Source: Hyphomicrobiales bacterium | Lineage (GTDB): Bacteria > Pseudomonadota > Alphaproteobacteria > Rhizobiales > Beijerinckiaceae | Assembly: GCA_028290285.1 (NCBI GenBank) | Contig: JAQGKD010000043.1 | Span: forward strand, 62,001-126,000 | DNA length: 64,000 bases | Direction of reading: 5' to 3' | Shown here: piece after piece, positions 8,181 to 17,397 of the stretch | Layout of the letters: the number at the start of each line of letters is the position of its first letter | How positions within the stretch are numbered: position 1 is the stretch's first letter | Notes under the pieces: model-generated | Databases searched by the model: none | What the model saw: the letters and a program-made list of their open reading frames with translations, nothing else | Told to the model about the DNA's origin: nothing | Made by a program: the position numbers and the translations under genes

Positions 8181-9564
8181 TTGCTGCGGCCTCCCGTCCT
8201 GCGATGCGCCCGAAGACGCTGCCGATCGTCATTCCAATCCCGGCTGCATAGCCTTTGGTGAGGACGTTTCCGGCCATGATTTCTCCTGCTGCGAACATGT
8301 TGGCGGAGGGCGCGCCGTCGGCCATCATCATGCGCGACTCGCGGTTCACCCGTACACCCAGATAGGTGAAGGTGATGCCCGGCCGCACGGGATAGGCGTA
8401 GAACGGCGCGTTCTCGATGCGCCGCGCCCAGTGAGACTTCTGTGGCGTCAGGCCCTCGGTGTGGCAATCGTCGAGCACGGTGTGATCGAAGGTGCCCGGT
8501 ACGACGGCCGCGTTGAACTCCGACACCGTGCGTTCCAGCGCGGGACGGTCCAGTTCCAGCTTGTCGGCCAATTCGCCGATGCTGTTTGCCTTGATGGGCG
8601 GGAACAGCGAGGGCATGAAGAGGTCGAGCGAGGGCGCGTCAAAGATGATGTAGCCGATCTGGTCGGGCTGGGCTGCCACGAGCCGGCCCCAGATGGCGTA
8701 GCGCTTGGGCCAGACATCCTCGCCCTCGTCGTAGAAGCGCTCGCAATTCTTGTTCACGACGATGCCGAACACCACGCAATCGAGGCGCGTGATGATGCCG
8801 CCGTCGAATTTCGGCGCGCGCGCATCGATGGCGACCGCGTGGCACTGGGTGGGATCGCCGATCTCCTCGACGCCCGCGCCGAGCAGCATTTTCAGGATCG
8901 TGCCGCGATTGTAGGGCGTGCCGCGAATGAGGAAGTTGCGCGCGGCGGGGCCCCAGCTCTCTTCCAGCCAATCGATGTTGGCCTCGAAGCCGCCGGCGGC
9001 TGCGACGAGCGCGCCCGCGCGCACGTCGACGAAGCCATCGCCCTGTTTCAGGCGCGCCGAGAGGAACATGCCGTTCTCGACTTCGAGCGCCAGCACTTCC
9101 GCGTCATAGGCGATGGCGACGCCCAGATCCTCAGCCGTCTTGTATAGCGCGTTGAGCATGGCGCGGCCGCCGCCCAGATAGAATGAATTGGTGCGCCCGA
9201 GGCTCAGCGTGCCGCCGAGCGAGGGCTGGAAGCGCACGCCCTGTTCCGCGATCCAGGTGAGCATTTCCTTGGATTCGTGGATCATCAGGCGGGCGAGTTC
9301 CTCGTTCGTCGTGCCGCCGGTCACGCGCAGCAGGTCGTCGTAGAACTCGTCTTCGTAATAGGGGCCAGACAGCGTGTCGGTCGCCGCGTCGTGGGCGCAG
9401 CGCATGTTGCGCGTGTGGCGCGTGTTGCCGCCACGATAGAACTTTGGGGCGGCCTCGAGCACGAGGACGGACGCGCCGTCCCGCCGGGCGCTGATGGCGG
9501 CGCAAAGCGCGGCATTGCCGCCGCCGACCACCAGAACATCGTATCGTTTCGTCAGATCGACCAT
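8167..9564 (-). CDS. tcuA: FAD-dependent tricarballylate dehydrogenase TcuA
   Basis: Oxidises tricarballylate to cis-aconitate; it belongs to the fumarate-reductase/succinate-dehydrogenase flavoprotein family. The dinucleotide-binding motif VVGGGNAALCAA sits near residue 15, and the C-terminal FAD region reads AAGEIMAGNVLTKGYAAGIG. The frame is open to 9645, but ATG at 9564 has a GGAGA ribosome-binding site and gives the family's N-terminus (465 residues). First gene of a tcuA-tcuB operon, divergent from a GntR regulator. The exact substrate could be another tricarboxylate. Confidence 0.88.
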   Translation of the reverse strand: MVDLTKRYDVLVVGGGNAALCAAISARRDGASVLVLEAAPKFYRGGNTRHTRNMRCAHDAATDTLSGPYYEDEFYDDLLRVTGGTTNEELARLMIHESKEMLTWIAEQGVRFQPSLGGTLSLGRTNSFYLGGGRAMLNALYKTAEDLGVAIAYDAEVLALEVENGMFLSARLKQGDGFVDVRAGALVAAAGGFEANIDWLEESWGPAARNFLIRGTPYNRGTILKMLLGAGVEEIGDPTQCHAVAIDARAPKFDGGIITRLDCVVFGIVVNKNCERFYDEGEDVWPKRYAIWGRLVAAQPDQIGYIIFDAPSLDLFMPSLFPPIKANSIGELADKLELDRPALERTVSEFNAAVVPGTFDHTVLDDCHTEGLTPQKSHWARRIENAPFYAYPVRPGITFTYLGVRVNRESRMMMADGAPSANMFAAGEIMAGNVLTKGYAAGIGMTIGSVFGRIAGREAAANARN

Positions 9565-9633
9565 GTCGTCTCCGCCAAGGGCCTTCGGTTGTCTGGAGGT
9601 CGGGCTTTCCGACGCTTGTGGTTTCCCGTATAT

Positions 9634-9647
9634 CTTTGGATACAAAG
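9634..9647. promoter_or_regulatory. Candidate GntR/FadR-type operator
   Basis: CTTTGGATACAAAG has perfect 5-bp arms (CTTTG/CAAAG) around GATA. It resembles the TTGTATACAA-like sites of FadR-subfamily regulators. It lies in the short gap between the divergent tcuA and GntR genes, where an autoregulated repressor would bind both promoters. Confidence 0.5.
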
Positions 9648-9670
9648 AAATGCAAAGCAGGTTTTAGGCC

Positions 9671-10348
9671 ATGACGATCAGGGCTGGACTGGATTGGGCG
9701 GTCGTGGACCGCAGCGACGGCCTGCCACTGGGCGAGGCGGTGTTCCGCTCGCTGCGCGAGGCCTTGCGGGGCGGCATCTATCGCCCCGGGGACCGTTTGC
9801 GCGAGGAGGATGTGGCGCAGCGCCTCGATGTCAGCCGCACCCCGGTGCGCGAGGCCTTCGGGCGTCTCGTCAGCAAGGGGCTGGTGGTGCCGGCCACGGG
9901 CAGGGGGCTTATCGTGCGCCGCCTCGATACCACCGAGGTGATAGAGCTTTATGCGATGCGCGCCATTCTGGAGGCAGCGGCGGCGCGGCTCGCGGCCCAG
10001 CATTCATCCCCCATCGAGATCGACGCCCTGAGCGATCTGGAAACCGGCTTCGAGGCGGCGCAGGGCGACGCGCATGAAATGGCGCGGCTGAACCGCCTGT
10101 TCCACGAATCGATCTTCGCCGCCGCCCGCAACCGCTATCTCGACGGCGCACTCCAGGAATTGCAGGACGCCATCGCGCTGCTGGGCCGAACGACCTTCAG
10201 CGTGGACGGACGCCCCGACCCCGCGTCCGGCGAGCACCGCGAGATCATCGCCGCCATCGCGGCGCGTGACCCGGAGCGGGCCGAGGAGGCGGCGCGGGTG
10301 CATATCAACGAGGCGCTGCGCTCGCGGCTGCGGATTATGCAGGGGTAG
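9671..10348 (+). CDS. GntR-family (FadR subfamily) transcriptional regulator, probable tcu regulator
   Basis: A 225-residue regulator. The N-terminal winged helix (about 20-85) contains the hallmark RPGDRLREEDVAQRLDVSRT followed by PVREAF. The C-terminal all-helical FCD ligand domain (about 95-220) shows the metal-binding pattern with LFHESI and a late His in SGEHREII. It is divergent from tcuAB with about 106 bases between start codons and a palindrome in that gap. By position it probably represses tcuAB until its tricarboxylate inducer is present; this is inference. Confidence 0.88.
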   Translation: MTIRAGLDWAVVDRSDGLPLGEAVFRSLREALRGGIYRPGDRLREEDVAQRLDVSRTPVREAFGRLVSKGLVVPATGRGLIVRRLDTTEVIELYAMRAILEAAAARLAAQHSSPIEIDALSDLETGFEAAQGDAHEMARLNRLFHESIFAAARNRYLDGALQELQDAIALLGRTTFSVDGRPDPASGEHREIIAAIAARDPERAEEAARVHINEALRSRLRIMQG

Positions 10349-10350
10349 GG

Positions 10351-10626
10351 CTAAACAACCAGCCGCAACATGGCCTTGGCGTGATGACGACAAAAGCCGA
10401 GGCTGACGGCGCCATCGATCTCAGGCCCCGCCGTGACGCGGTAGCCGAGAGCTTCGGCCAATTCCCGCGCCTGTTCGACATTCGCCGCTCCGAACGCGCG
10501 ATGGAACTCCGGCAGATTGAAGCTCATCGTCACCGCCAGTGCGCCGATTTCGACCCCTGCGGAAAAATCCGCGCTCTGCCCGGGAAAGCGGAAGCGCAGC
10601 CCGTCCGCTACTTCTATGAACCGCAT
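10351..10626 (-). CDS. Conserved hypothetical small protein
   Basis: I do not recognise a family. The 91-residue product has no signal peptide or membrane segment and a balanced composition consistent with a folded cytoplasmic protein. ATG at 10626 is chosen because GGAGAG lies 8 bases upstream; a GTG at 10650 is an alternative without such support. It converges on the GntR gene with only 2 bases between the ends. Confidence 0.6.
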   Translation of the reverse strand: MRFIEVADGLRFRFPGQSADFSAGVEIGALAVTMSFNLPEFHRAFGAANVEQARELAEALGYRVTAGPEIDGAVSLGFCRHHAKAMLRLVV

Positions 10627-10678
10627 GTGGAAGCTCTCCGAATCACCCACATGAGCGTAAGCGGGCGCGGAGCTGCAA

Positions 10679-10707
10679 ACACTGGGCCGACGCGGCCGGC
10701 CCAGTGT
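10679..10707 (-). terminator. Hairpin after the DUF2382 operon
   Basis: A perfect 11-bp stem (ACACTGGGCCG / CGGCCCAGTGT) with a 7-base loop. On the minus strand it is followed by TTTGCAG, a short T-run. It would end transcripts from the DUF2382 genes before the small ORF at 10626. Confidence 0.55.
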
Positions 10708-10742
10708 CTTTCTCCATGTGTAGCGCTGCTACAACAGAAGTG

Positions 10743-11690
10743 TCAGGTGCGGCGCGGCGTTCCCGTCGTCCCGCCGACCCCAGATGTGCCGGTGCCCCGA
10801 TTCTGGCGGTCGTCCTCGACTTCGACCTGCGTCTTGCGAAGCTTGTCGTTGACTGTCTCGGTCCGGTTTTCGGCGCTCTTGCGGACCACCACCTCTTCGG
10901 TAATCCTGGCTTCCTTGTTCACAACCGCGCGCTCCGACTTCTCGACGGCATCGATGGTGCGGTCGCGGAAGGCGCCTTCGGTGCCGCTTGCAGCGCGGTC
11001 GACGGGCCTGCGCTCAACGTTCACATGCTCCTGTCGCAGGTTCACCTGTTCATGCACGGGTGTTTCCACCACGTAGCTGCGCACGCGCACGCGACCTGCG
11101 ATCTCCTCGCGTTTGCCGATGTTCAGACGCTCCTCGGCGACGGGAATCACTTCGTCCTCGCGATTCATGCCGGTCGCGCTGTCTCGTGCTGTCGTGCCGG
11201 TTCTGCTGCCCGTTGCCGCTGCCGTGCCGAGCGCGGAGGGCTGCCCGCGAGTCGAACCCGCACCAGCGGTGCCCGTTGTACCCATGCGTGCGGCGCCTGT
11301 CGCATAGCCTGGCGTAGCACCCGTCCAGCCTTCGGAACGCCAGCTGTTGGCGCGCTCGTCGATATTGATCGTGCCTTCATCGTCGAGGATGTCGAGAGCC
11401 TTCTCGTATTGTGCGTCCGAGCTTCGCACGGAGACAAGATAGCCGCCGCGGCGCAGGCCTTCCGCGTAGGTGTTGCGATCCTCGTCGGGCATGAACATCC
11501 GTTCGAGCGATGCCCAGAAACCGGGGCTTTCGTTTGCATCCGACGTTGCGGACCCCGTCGCTGTCTGGCTTTGCCCTTCGACGAGATCGATCTCGCTGCG
11601 CGAAATTCCGATCTGCACGAGGCGTGCAACAGCAGCCTCGGCGTCCGTACGGTTGTCGAAGAAGGCGGTCAGGGTGCGGTTGGCATTCAT
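10743..11690 (-). CDS. DUF2382 (YsnF/AvaK) stress protein with N-terminal 17M-like domain
   Basis: A 315-residue protein of unknown biochemical function. Residues 5-45 and 75-110 resemble the general-stress-protein 17M/YflT fold (TAFFDNRTDAEAAVARL). A Gly/Thr/Ala-rich linker spans about 120-175, and a DUF2382 domain spans about 180-291 (VIPVAEERLNIGKREE). Such proteins are commonly stress induced. ATG at 11690 follows the upstream gene's TGA by one base, so translation is probably coupled. The linker and the Gly/Thr-rich tail look intrinsically disordered. Confidence 0.85.
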   Translation of the reverse strand: MNANRTLTAFFDNRTDAEAAVARLVQIGISRSEIDLVEGQSQTATGSATSDANESPGFWASLERMFMPDEDRNTYAEGLRRGGYLVSVRSSDAQYEKALDILDDEGTINIDERANSWRSEGWTGATPGYATGAARMGTTGTAGAGSTRGQPSALGTAAATGSRTGTTARDSATGMNREDEVIPVAEERLNIGKREEIAGRVRVRSYVVETPVHEQVNLRQEHVNVERRPVDRAASGTEGAFRDRTIDAVEKSERAVVNKEARITEEVVVRKSAENRTETVNDKLRKTQVEVEDDRQNRGTGTSGVGGTTGTPRRT

Positions 11691-11691
11691 A

Positions 11692-12111
11692 TCAGGGCCT
11701 CTCGTTTGTTGAACGTTGGGGCGAGGTATCGGCGTGCGCATCTGCGCGCTCGACTTCGGCGCGCTGTTTGCGCAACGTCACTGGCACTTCAACGGTCTCC
11801 TGCGTGATGTGCCTGCGAATATGGAGCTCTTCCGTGAGCACCAGCTTCTTCTCGACGACGAGACGTTCTTCGATCACGGGTACGATCACCACGCCGTCGA
11901 CGGTTCGCACCGCCGGAAGCGCATTGACCTCTCGGCCAATCGGCACACGCGTGACCTCAATCGCTTCGCGATCGAGGGTTTCGTGGACGATCTGCTCGAT
12001 TTCCTCCGACACGGTGCGGATGGTGACCCGTCCGGTCACCACATCTTCCTTGCCGACGTGAACGCGCTCCTCGACGAGCGGTATGGGCTGCGACTCCGAT
12101 TTCTCAGGCAT
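11692..12111 (-). CDS. DUF2382 (YsnF/AvaK) domain protein
   Basis: A 139-residue protein consisting almost entirely of a DUF2382 domain (about 8-121; IPLVEERVHVGKEDVVTG and VIEERLVVEKKLVLTEE form two similar halves). ATG at 12111 has an AGGAG site 6 bases upstream and is preferred over the longer frame from 12159. First gene of a two-gene unit with the larger DUF2382 protein. Function unknown; the context suggests stress response. Confidence 0.85.
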   Translation of the reverse strand: MPEKSESQPIPLVEERVHVGKEDVVTGRVTIRTVSEEIEQIVHETLDREAIEVTRVPIGREVNALPAVRTVDGVVIVPVIEERLVVEKKLVLTEELHIRRHITQETVEVPVTLRKQRAEVERADAHADTSPQRSTNERP

Positions 12112-12259
12112 CTGAACTCCTGCGCGGGTGTCGCACCCGACATGCGAGACGCTCGTCAACGGGGTCAGAGTCGTTTTCGTTTCAGCTTGTCCGTGAAGAA
12201 AGATCGCGCAGGCCTGCGGGATCTTGCGTGCAGGGATGTACCGGGTTCATGCATTCTCA

Positions 12260-12715
12260 TCAGCGCAGCGTGACTGCGGACTCTCGAATGATCTTGCCGC
12301 CGCTCGAGCGCGTGAGCGTGAAGCTCATGCGCGATTCTCCTGATGCACTTCGTCCGGTGTTCGATGTGCGCGACCAGCGCATGACACCTGTCGCCCGGCA
12401 CACTTCATGCGCACTGTCGCATTTCGCCGACACCGTGCCCGGCACCATGCGATACTCACGCTGCGGCCAATGCGCGATGTAACGAAGCTTGTCGGCAAAC
12501 ACCTGCTCGCGCGTCATGGAACGGCCGTAATAGACGACACGATCCGCATAAAACTCGCGCATCGAGTCCCGATTGACGCCCTCGTTGGTGGACCAGACTC
12601 GCACGTAACGATCGACCTGCTGCTGTGCCCAGTCCTGCGCTTGCGCCTGGGCTTGCATGGGGGCAGCGGCGAGTGTTGCGAGAACGAGGGCGGGAAGCGT
12701 GCGGCTGGGGTGCAT
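12260..12715 (-). CDS. Exported NTF2-like (SnoaL/DUF4440-type) protein
   Basis: A 151-residue protein with a clear Sec signal peptide (MHPSRTLPALVLATLAAAP, cleavage near AQAQA). The mature part resembles NTF2-like proteins (YVRVWSTNEG, REFYADRVVYYG, then a beta-rich C-terminus). Two cysteines (CDSAHEVC) could form a disulfide in the periplasm. ATG at 12715 is preceded by GGAAGG; longer in-frame starts lack a signal sequence. The ligand is unknown. It is divergent from the ABC exporter. Confidence 0.75.
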   Translation of the reverse strand: MHPSRTLPALVLATLAAAPMQAQAQAQDWAQQQVDRYVRVWSTNEGVNRDSMREFYADRVVYYGRSMTREQVFADKLRYIAHWPQREYRMVPGTVSAKCDSAHEVCRATGVMRWSRTSNTGRSASGESRMSFTLTRSSGGKIIRESAVTLR

Positions 12716-12821
12716 GGGTGGCCTTCCGTTGCTGGAGCAGTGGAAGGGTGAATGCCCGGCGCAGGGCGAGGGTTGCGGTCCCCCCATTGCCCTAACCCCT
12801 CGTCCGCGCCATAACCTCCCC

Positions 12822-14600
12822 ATGCCGAAAGCCAAATTTTCGCGCGTGTTGCGCTTCGTCGTGCACTACTGGTTGCTGTCGCCGCGGCTGTTTTTCACGC
12901 TTGTGGCGGCGCGGGTTCTGTCCACGCTGGTCGATGTTCTGGTGCCCCTGGCCTCCGGGTGGCTGGTCGATGCGGTCGCGTCGGGCAAGCCGGGGGATGC
13001 GGGGCCTGCCATCCGGGCGCTTGTGATCTTCATTGCGCTCGGCGCGCTGTTCCAGGCGTCGCGGCAGATCGTCACTTTCCTGCTGAACCGGCTCAGCGCG
13101 CGGGCCATTACCACCATCGGGCGGGATGCATTCGCCAAGGTGCAGCGGTTTTCGTCCGACTGGCATGCCAATTCCTTCGCCGGGGCGACGGTCCGCAAGA
13201 TCACGCGCGGCATGACCTCGTTCGACACGTTTACGGACACGCTGGCCTTCGGGCTGCTGCCCGCCTTCATCGTGGTCGTCGGCGTGACGGCGGTGTTCGC
13301 CTGGCGCTGGCCCATTCTCGGGCTCGTGGTGGCTGTGGGCATCCTCCTGTTCCTCGCCGTCACGGTGGCGCTGGCGGTGCTTTGGATCCGCCCCGCCAAT
13401 GTCGAGGCGCGGGAGTGGGATTCGAAGATGAGCGGCGTTCTCGCCGATTCGATCACCGGCAATGCGGTGGTCAAATCCTTCGCAGCCGAGGCGCGCGAGG
13501 ACCAGCAATTCGCCGAGATCGCGCGCGGCTGGGAATGGCGGGCCGTGCGCTCGTGGGATCGCAGCGCGGTGTCTGGGCTGGCGCAGGCGTTCCTGCTGAT
13601 CCTCCTTCAGATCGGTATGCTCGGCACGGGGCTGTGGCTGTGGACGCAGGGGCGGGCGACGCCCGGCGATATTGCGAGCCTGATTGCGACGCAATTCCTC
13701 ATCACGGGCTATCTGCGCGACATCGCGCAGCATGTGCGCAGCGTCCAGCGCACGATCAACGACATGGACGACGTGCTCGATTTCCGTCACGCGGACCTGC
13801 AGGTCGCCGATGTGGCGGACGCTGGCGAACTCAGCGTGCCGCGCGGCGAGATCGCTTTCGATCATGTCACCTTCAAGTACAAGGGCGCGCGCGATCCGCT
13901 CTATGCGGATTTTTCGCTGACCATTCCGGCCGGGCAGCGCGTCGGGCTCGTCGGGCAGTCCGGGGCGGGCAAGTCGACGTTCGTGAAGCTCATCCAGCGG
14001 CTCTACGATCTCGACGATGGCCGCATCTGCATCGATGGGCAGGATATTGCCCACGTCAGCCAGTCGTCGCTGCGCTCGTCGGTCGGGCTGGTGCCGCAGG
14101 ACCCCGTGCTGTTTCACCGCTCGATTGCCGAAAACATCTCCTACGGCCGCCCCGGCGCGACCATGGACGAGATCGTGGAGGCGGCGCGGCTCGCCCATGT
14201 CGAGGAATTCGTGAGCGCCCTGCCCAAGGGCTACGAGACGCTGGTGGGCGAGCGCGGCGTGAAACTGTCGGGCGGGGAGCGGCAGCGCGTGGCGATTGCG
14301 CGCGCCATTCTGGCGGCCACCCCCATTCTCATCCTGGACGAGGCGACATCGAGCCTCGATTCCGTCTCGGAACATTACATTCGAGAGGCGATGGACCGGC
14401 TCGCGGCAGGCCGCACGACCATCGTCATCGCGCACAGGCTCTCGACCGTGCAGCGGCTCGACCGCATCCTCGTGTTCGACCACGGGCGGATCGTCGAGGA
14501 CGGCACGCATCAGGAGTTGATGGGCCAGAGTGCCGGTGTTTACCGCCGTCTGGTGGAGACGCAGGCGGGGTCGGTGTTCATCGAAGAAGCTGCTGAGTAG
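12822..14600 (+). CDS. ABC exporter, fused permease and ATPase (MsbA/Atm1-like)
   Basis: A 592-residue half-transporter. The N-terminal six-helix membrane domain (about 20-320) is followed by a nucleotide-binding domain with Walker [10 protein letters not shown] (about 377-385), signature LSGGERQRV (about 481) and Walker [13 protein letters not shown] (about 502). It should work as a homodimer in the inner membrane. The substrate cannot be read from the sequence; a multidrug, lipid or peptide exporter is possible. ATG at 12822 gives the usual short N-terminus. The frame is open further upstream. Confidence 0.9.
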   Translation: MPKAKFSRVLRFVVHYWLLSPRLFFTLVAARVLSTLVDVLVPLASGWLVDAVASGKPGDAGPAIRALVIFIALGALFQASRQIVTFLLNRLSARAITTIGRDAFAKVQRFSSDWHANSFAGATVRKITRGMTSFDTFTDTLAFGLLPAFIVVVGVTAVFAWRWPILGLVVAVGILLFLAVTVALAVLWIRPANVEAREWDSKMSGVLADSITGNAVVKSFAAEAREDQQFAEIARGWEWRAVRSWDRSAVSGLAQAFLLILLQIGMLGTGLWLWTQGRATPGDIASLIATQFLITGYLRDIAQHVRSVQRTINDMDDVLDFRHADLQVADVADAGELSVPRGEIAFDHVTFKYKGARDPLYADFSLTIPAGQRVGLVGQSGAGKSTFVKLIQRLYDLDDGRICIDGQDIAHVSQSSLRSSVGLVPQDPVLFHRSIAENISYGRPGATMDEIVEAARLAHVEEFVSALPKGYETLVGERGVKLSGGERQRVAIARAILAATPILILDEATSSLDSVSEHYIREAMDRLAAGRTTIVIAHRLSTVQRLDRILVFDHGRIVEDGTHQELMGQSAGVYRRLVETQAGSVFIEEAAE

Positions 14601-14674
14601 GGCGTGCAAGCTCCCGGCGCTTGTGCCTGAAGCCCAGCGGCTCTAAACCAGCCGCACATCCAGAGGGGCAGCTT

Positions 14675-15268
14675 ATGACGCAGGACGAAGTTCTCGACGA
14701 ATTCAGGCAGGCAGGTGCGCTGCTGCAGGGCCATTTTATCCTGACGTCGGGGCTGCGCAGCCCGATCTTCCTGCAGAAAATGTTCGTCTTCCAGGACCCC
14801 AAGCGCACCGAGCGGCTTTGCAAGGCGCTGGCGGAAAAAGTCGAGGCGCAGTTCGGCAAGATCGACGTGGTCGTGTCGCCCGCCGTCGGCGGCATCGTTC
14901 CAGGCTATGAAACGGCGCGGCATCTGGGCGCCAAGGCGATCTTCGTCGAGCGCGAGCACGGCAAGTTCGCGCTGCGTCGCGGCTTCGAGATCGAGCCGGG
15001 CGCCCGCGTGCTGACCGTCGAGGACATCATCACGACCGGGCTTTCCGTACGCGAGACGCTGGACGCGCTTACGGAGCACCTGACGGGTGGGGCCGAGATC
15101 GTCGCCTCCGCCTGCCTGATCGATCGTTCCGGCGGCAAGGCGGATGTCGGCGTGCCGATCGTCGCGCTGGCCACCATGGACATACCTTCCTATTCGCCAG
15201 ACGCGCTGCCGCCCGAACTCGCGGCAATGCCCGCCGTGAAGCCCGGAAGCCGAGGCCTCAAGGCCTGA
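14675..15268 (+). CDS. pyrE: Orotate phosphoribosyltransferase
   Basis: Joins orotate to PRPP to give OMP in pyrimidine synthesis. The PRPP-binding motif [11 protein letters not shown] (about 109-119) and the N-terminal [10 protein letters not shown] are visible. 197 residues, typical of the alphaproteobacterial form. ATG at 14675 is chosen over an open extension to 14621. It is followed 12 bases later by pdxJ. Confidence 0.96.
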   Translation: MTQDEVLDEFRQAGALLQGHFILTSGLRSPIFLQKMFVFQDPKRTERLCKALAEKVEAQFGKIDVVVSPAVGGIVPGYETARHLGAKAIFVEREHGKFALRRGFEIEPGARVLTVEDIITTGLSVRETLDALTEHLTGGAEIVASACLIDRSGGKADVGVPIVALATMDIPSYSPDALPPELAAMPAVKPGSRGLKA

Positions 15269-15280
15269 GGAGCCCAACCC

Positions 15281-16033
15281 ATGCCCGCGCCCCGCCTTCG
15301 CCTCGGCGTCAATATCGACCACATTGCCACCGTGCGGAATGCGCGAGGCGGGGAGTTGCCAGATCCCGTGCGCGGTGCGCTGATCGCCATCGCGGCGGGG
15401 GCTGACGGCATCACAGCCCATCTGCGCGAGGATCGCCGCCATATCCGCAACGAAGACATCGCCCGCCTGATGCTGGCCATTTCGAAGCCGCTCAATTTCG
15501 AGATGGCAGCGACAGAGGAAATGGTGGGCATCGCCATCGCGACGAAGCCCCATGGCGCCTGCCTCGTGCCCGAAAAGCGCAGCGAGCGGACGACAGAGGG
15601 CGGGCTGGACGTGATCGGTGGACATGATCACGTGAAGGGCGCGACGGCCGCTTTGAAAGCGGCCGGCATTCGCGTGTCACTGTTCATCGAGCCCTCGCGC
15701 GAAGCTTTGCAGGCTGCGCGCTCTATTGGCGCACCTGTAGTCGAACTCCACACCGGCGCGTGGTGCGAGGCTGTGATGCAGGGGGAGACGGACAAGGCCG
15801 AGCATGAATTCGAGCGCATCCGCCTCGCAGCTGCTCAGGCGGAGAGCCTCGGCATAGAGTGCCACGCCGGGCACGGGCTCGATTTTGCAACCGCGCGGCG
15901 CATTGCCGGGCTGCCCCAGATCGTGGAGCTGAACATCGGCCACTTCCTGATGGGCGAGGCGTTGTTCGTGGGCCTGCCCGCCGCGATTGCGACGATGCGG
16001 GCGGCCATGGACGAGGGACGGGCGGGGATTTGA
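15281..16033 (+). CDS. pdxJ: Pyridoxine 5'-phosphate synthase
   Basis: Forms pyridoxine 5'-phosphate from 1-deoxyxylulose 5-phosphate and aminoacetone 3-phosphate. The signature [17 protein letters not shown] opens the protein, and the C-terminal phosphate-binding region reads [13 protein letters not shown]. 250 residues, normal. AGGAG precedes the ATG. acpS starts one base after its stop, an arrangement conserved across proteobacteria. Confidence 0.97.
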   Translation: MPAPRLRLGVNIDHIATVRNARGGELPDPVRGALIAIAAGADGITAHLREDRRHIRNEDIARLMLAISKPLNFEMAATEEMVGIAIATKPHGACLVPEKRSERTTEGGLDVIGGHDHVKGATAALKAAGIRVSLFIEPSREALQAARSIGAPVVELHTGAWCEAVMQGETDKAEHEFERIRLAAAQAESLGIECHAGHGLDFATARRIAGLPQIVELNIGHFLMGEALFVGLPAAIATMRAAMDEGRAGI

Positions 16034-16034
16034 C

Positions 16035-16445
16035 ATGATTCTCGGGATGGGCACGGATCTCTGCGACATCAGCCGCGTCGAGCAGACGCTGGAGAAATTC
16101 GGCCCCCGGTTCCTCGCGCGCTGCTTCACGCCGATCGAACAGGCGCGCTCGGAGGCGAAAGCCCAGCGCGCTGCGTCTTACGCCAAGCGCTTCGCCGCCA
16201 AGGAAGCCTGCGCCAAGGCGCTCGGTACCGGCATGAGCGAGGGCGTGTTCTGGCGCGACATGGGCGTGGTGAACCTGCCGTCGGGGCGGCCGACCATGGT
16301 GCTGACGGGAGGAGCTGCGGCCAAGCTGGCCGAGCTGACGCCGGAGGGGCACGAGGCCCTGATCCACCTGACCATCACCGACGAGTTTCCGAGCGCCATG
16401 GCGCATGTCATCATCGAGGCACGCCCGATCCGGGGCGGCGCCTGA
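16035..16445 (+). CDS. acpS: Holo-[acyl-carrier-protein] synthase
   Basis: Transfers phosphopantetheine from CoA to acyl carrier protein. The two diagnostic motifs are [13 protein letters not shown] (about 4-16) with the Mg-binding Asp, and [15 protein letters not shown] (about 51-65) with the second acidic residue. 136 residues. The start ATG lies one base after the pdxJ stop. A 7-bp hairpin without a T-tract follows at 16457-16479. Confidence 0.96.
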   Translation: MILGMGTDLCDISRVEQTLEKFGPRFLARCFTPIEQARSEAKAQRAASYAKRFAAKEACAKALGTGMSEGVFWRDMGVVNLPSGRPTMVLTGGAAAKLAELTPEGHEALIHLTITDEFPSAMAHVIIEARPIRGGA

Positions 16446-16601
16446 TATTTCTCCTGCGTCGCCGATGCTCTTGGCGACGGGTGGCGCACTCGTTATAGGT
16501 GCGTCACGTGAGGCCGTGCCGATGATCGGTCGGGTACGTATTGGACGCGCGGCTCCGCCGTCCGGTCAGCTGCCTTGAGCAGCCCATTCAAGAGAGTTCC
16601 T

Positions 16602-17396
16602 ATGACCGAGCCCGTCGGGTTGGACAGCAAGAAGGCCAAGGCCAGGAAGCGCGCCGAAGAAGGCGGCCTCGGCGAAACGATCAAGGTCATCGTCCAGGCG
16701 CTGCTGATCGCGCTCGTGGTGCGCACCGTGCTGTTCCAGCCGTTCAACATTCCCTCGGGATCGCTGATCCCGACGCTGCTGATCGGCGATTACCTCTTCG
16801 TCTCCAAATATTCCTACGGCTATTCGAAGTTCTCGATCCCGTTCAGCCCGCCGGTCTTCTCCGGGCGCATCCTCGCGTCGGACCCCAAGCGCGGCGATAT
16901 CGCCGTGTTCAAGCTGCCCCGTGACGGACAGACCGACTACATCAAGCGCGTCATCGGCCTCCCGGGCGACCGGGTGCAGATGATCGACGGGCGTCTCTAC
17001 ATCAACGGCCAGATCGTGCAGCGTGAGCCGATCGAAAAGGTCCGCACGCGGGACGCCTTCGGGCGCGACGTCGATGTGCCGACGTACCGCGAGACATTGC
17101 CGGGCGGCGTGGCTCATCGCGTGATCGAGCGCGACGGCGATACCGGGTATTACGACAACACCAAAGTGTTCGAAGTGCCCGCCGGCAATTACTTCATGAT
17201 GGGCGACAACCGCGACAACTCCACGGATTCGCGCGTTTCGCCCGAGGAGGGCGGCGTCGGCTTCGTGCCGTTCGAGAATTTCGTCGGGCGGGCGGAAGTG
17301 ATCTTCTTCTCGGTCGATGAGGGCGAGTCGGCCTGGCAATTCTGGCGCTGGCCCTGGATCGTTCGCTGGGACCGCCTCTTCACCCCGGTGCGCTGA
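16602..17396 (+). CDS. lepB: Signal peptidase I
   Basis: Cleaves signal peptides at the outer face of the inner membrane. One N-terminal membrane anchor (about 25-45) precedes the catalytic serine in PSGSLIPTL (Ser54). The catalytic lysine lies in IKRVIGLPGD (Lys115), and the GDNRDNSTDSR box is near 205-215. 264 residues from ATG at 16602, which has AGAGAG upstream; a TTG at 16575 is an alternative. rnc follows immediately, the usual lepB-rnc-era order. Confidence 0.97.
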   Translation: MTEPVGLDSKKAKARKRAEEGGLGETIKVIVQALLIALVVRTVLFQPFNIPSGSLIPTLLIGDYLFVSKYSYGYSKFSIPFSPPVFSGRILASDPKRGDIAVFKLPRDGQTDYIKRVIGLPGDRVQMIDGRLYINGQIVQREPIEKVRTRDAFGRDVDVPTYRETLPGGVAHRVIERDGDTGYYDNTKVFEVPAGNYFMMGDNRDNSTDSRVSPEEGGVGFVPFENFVGRAEVIFFSVDEGESAWQFWRWPWIVRWDRLFTPVR

Positions 17397-17397
17397 G

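Noticed and set aside
6876..8261. 461-codon plus-strand frame over tcuB
   Set aside because: tcuB has two iron-sulfur cysteine clusters and membrane helices; the plus frame is His/Glu/Arg-rich antisense noise.
12792..14609. 605-codon frame antisense to the ABC exporter
   Set aside because: The exporter carries Walker A, signature and Walker B motifs; the antisense frame has none.
16457..16479. Hairpin after acpS as a terminator
   Set aside because: Only a 7-bp stem with a 9-base loop and no T-run; too weak to call.
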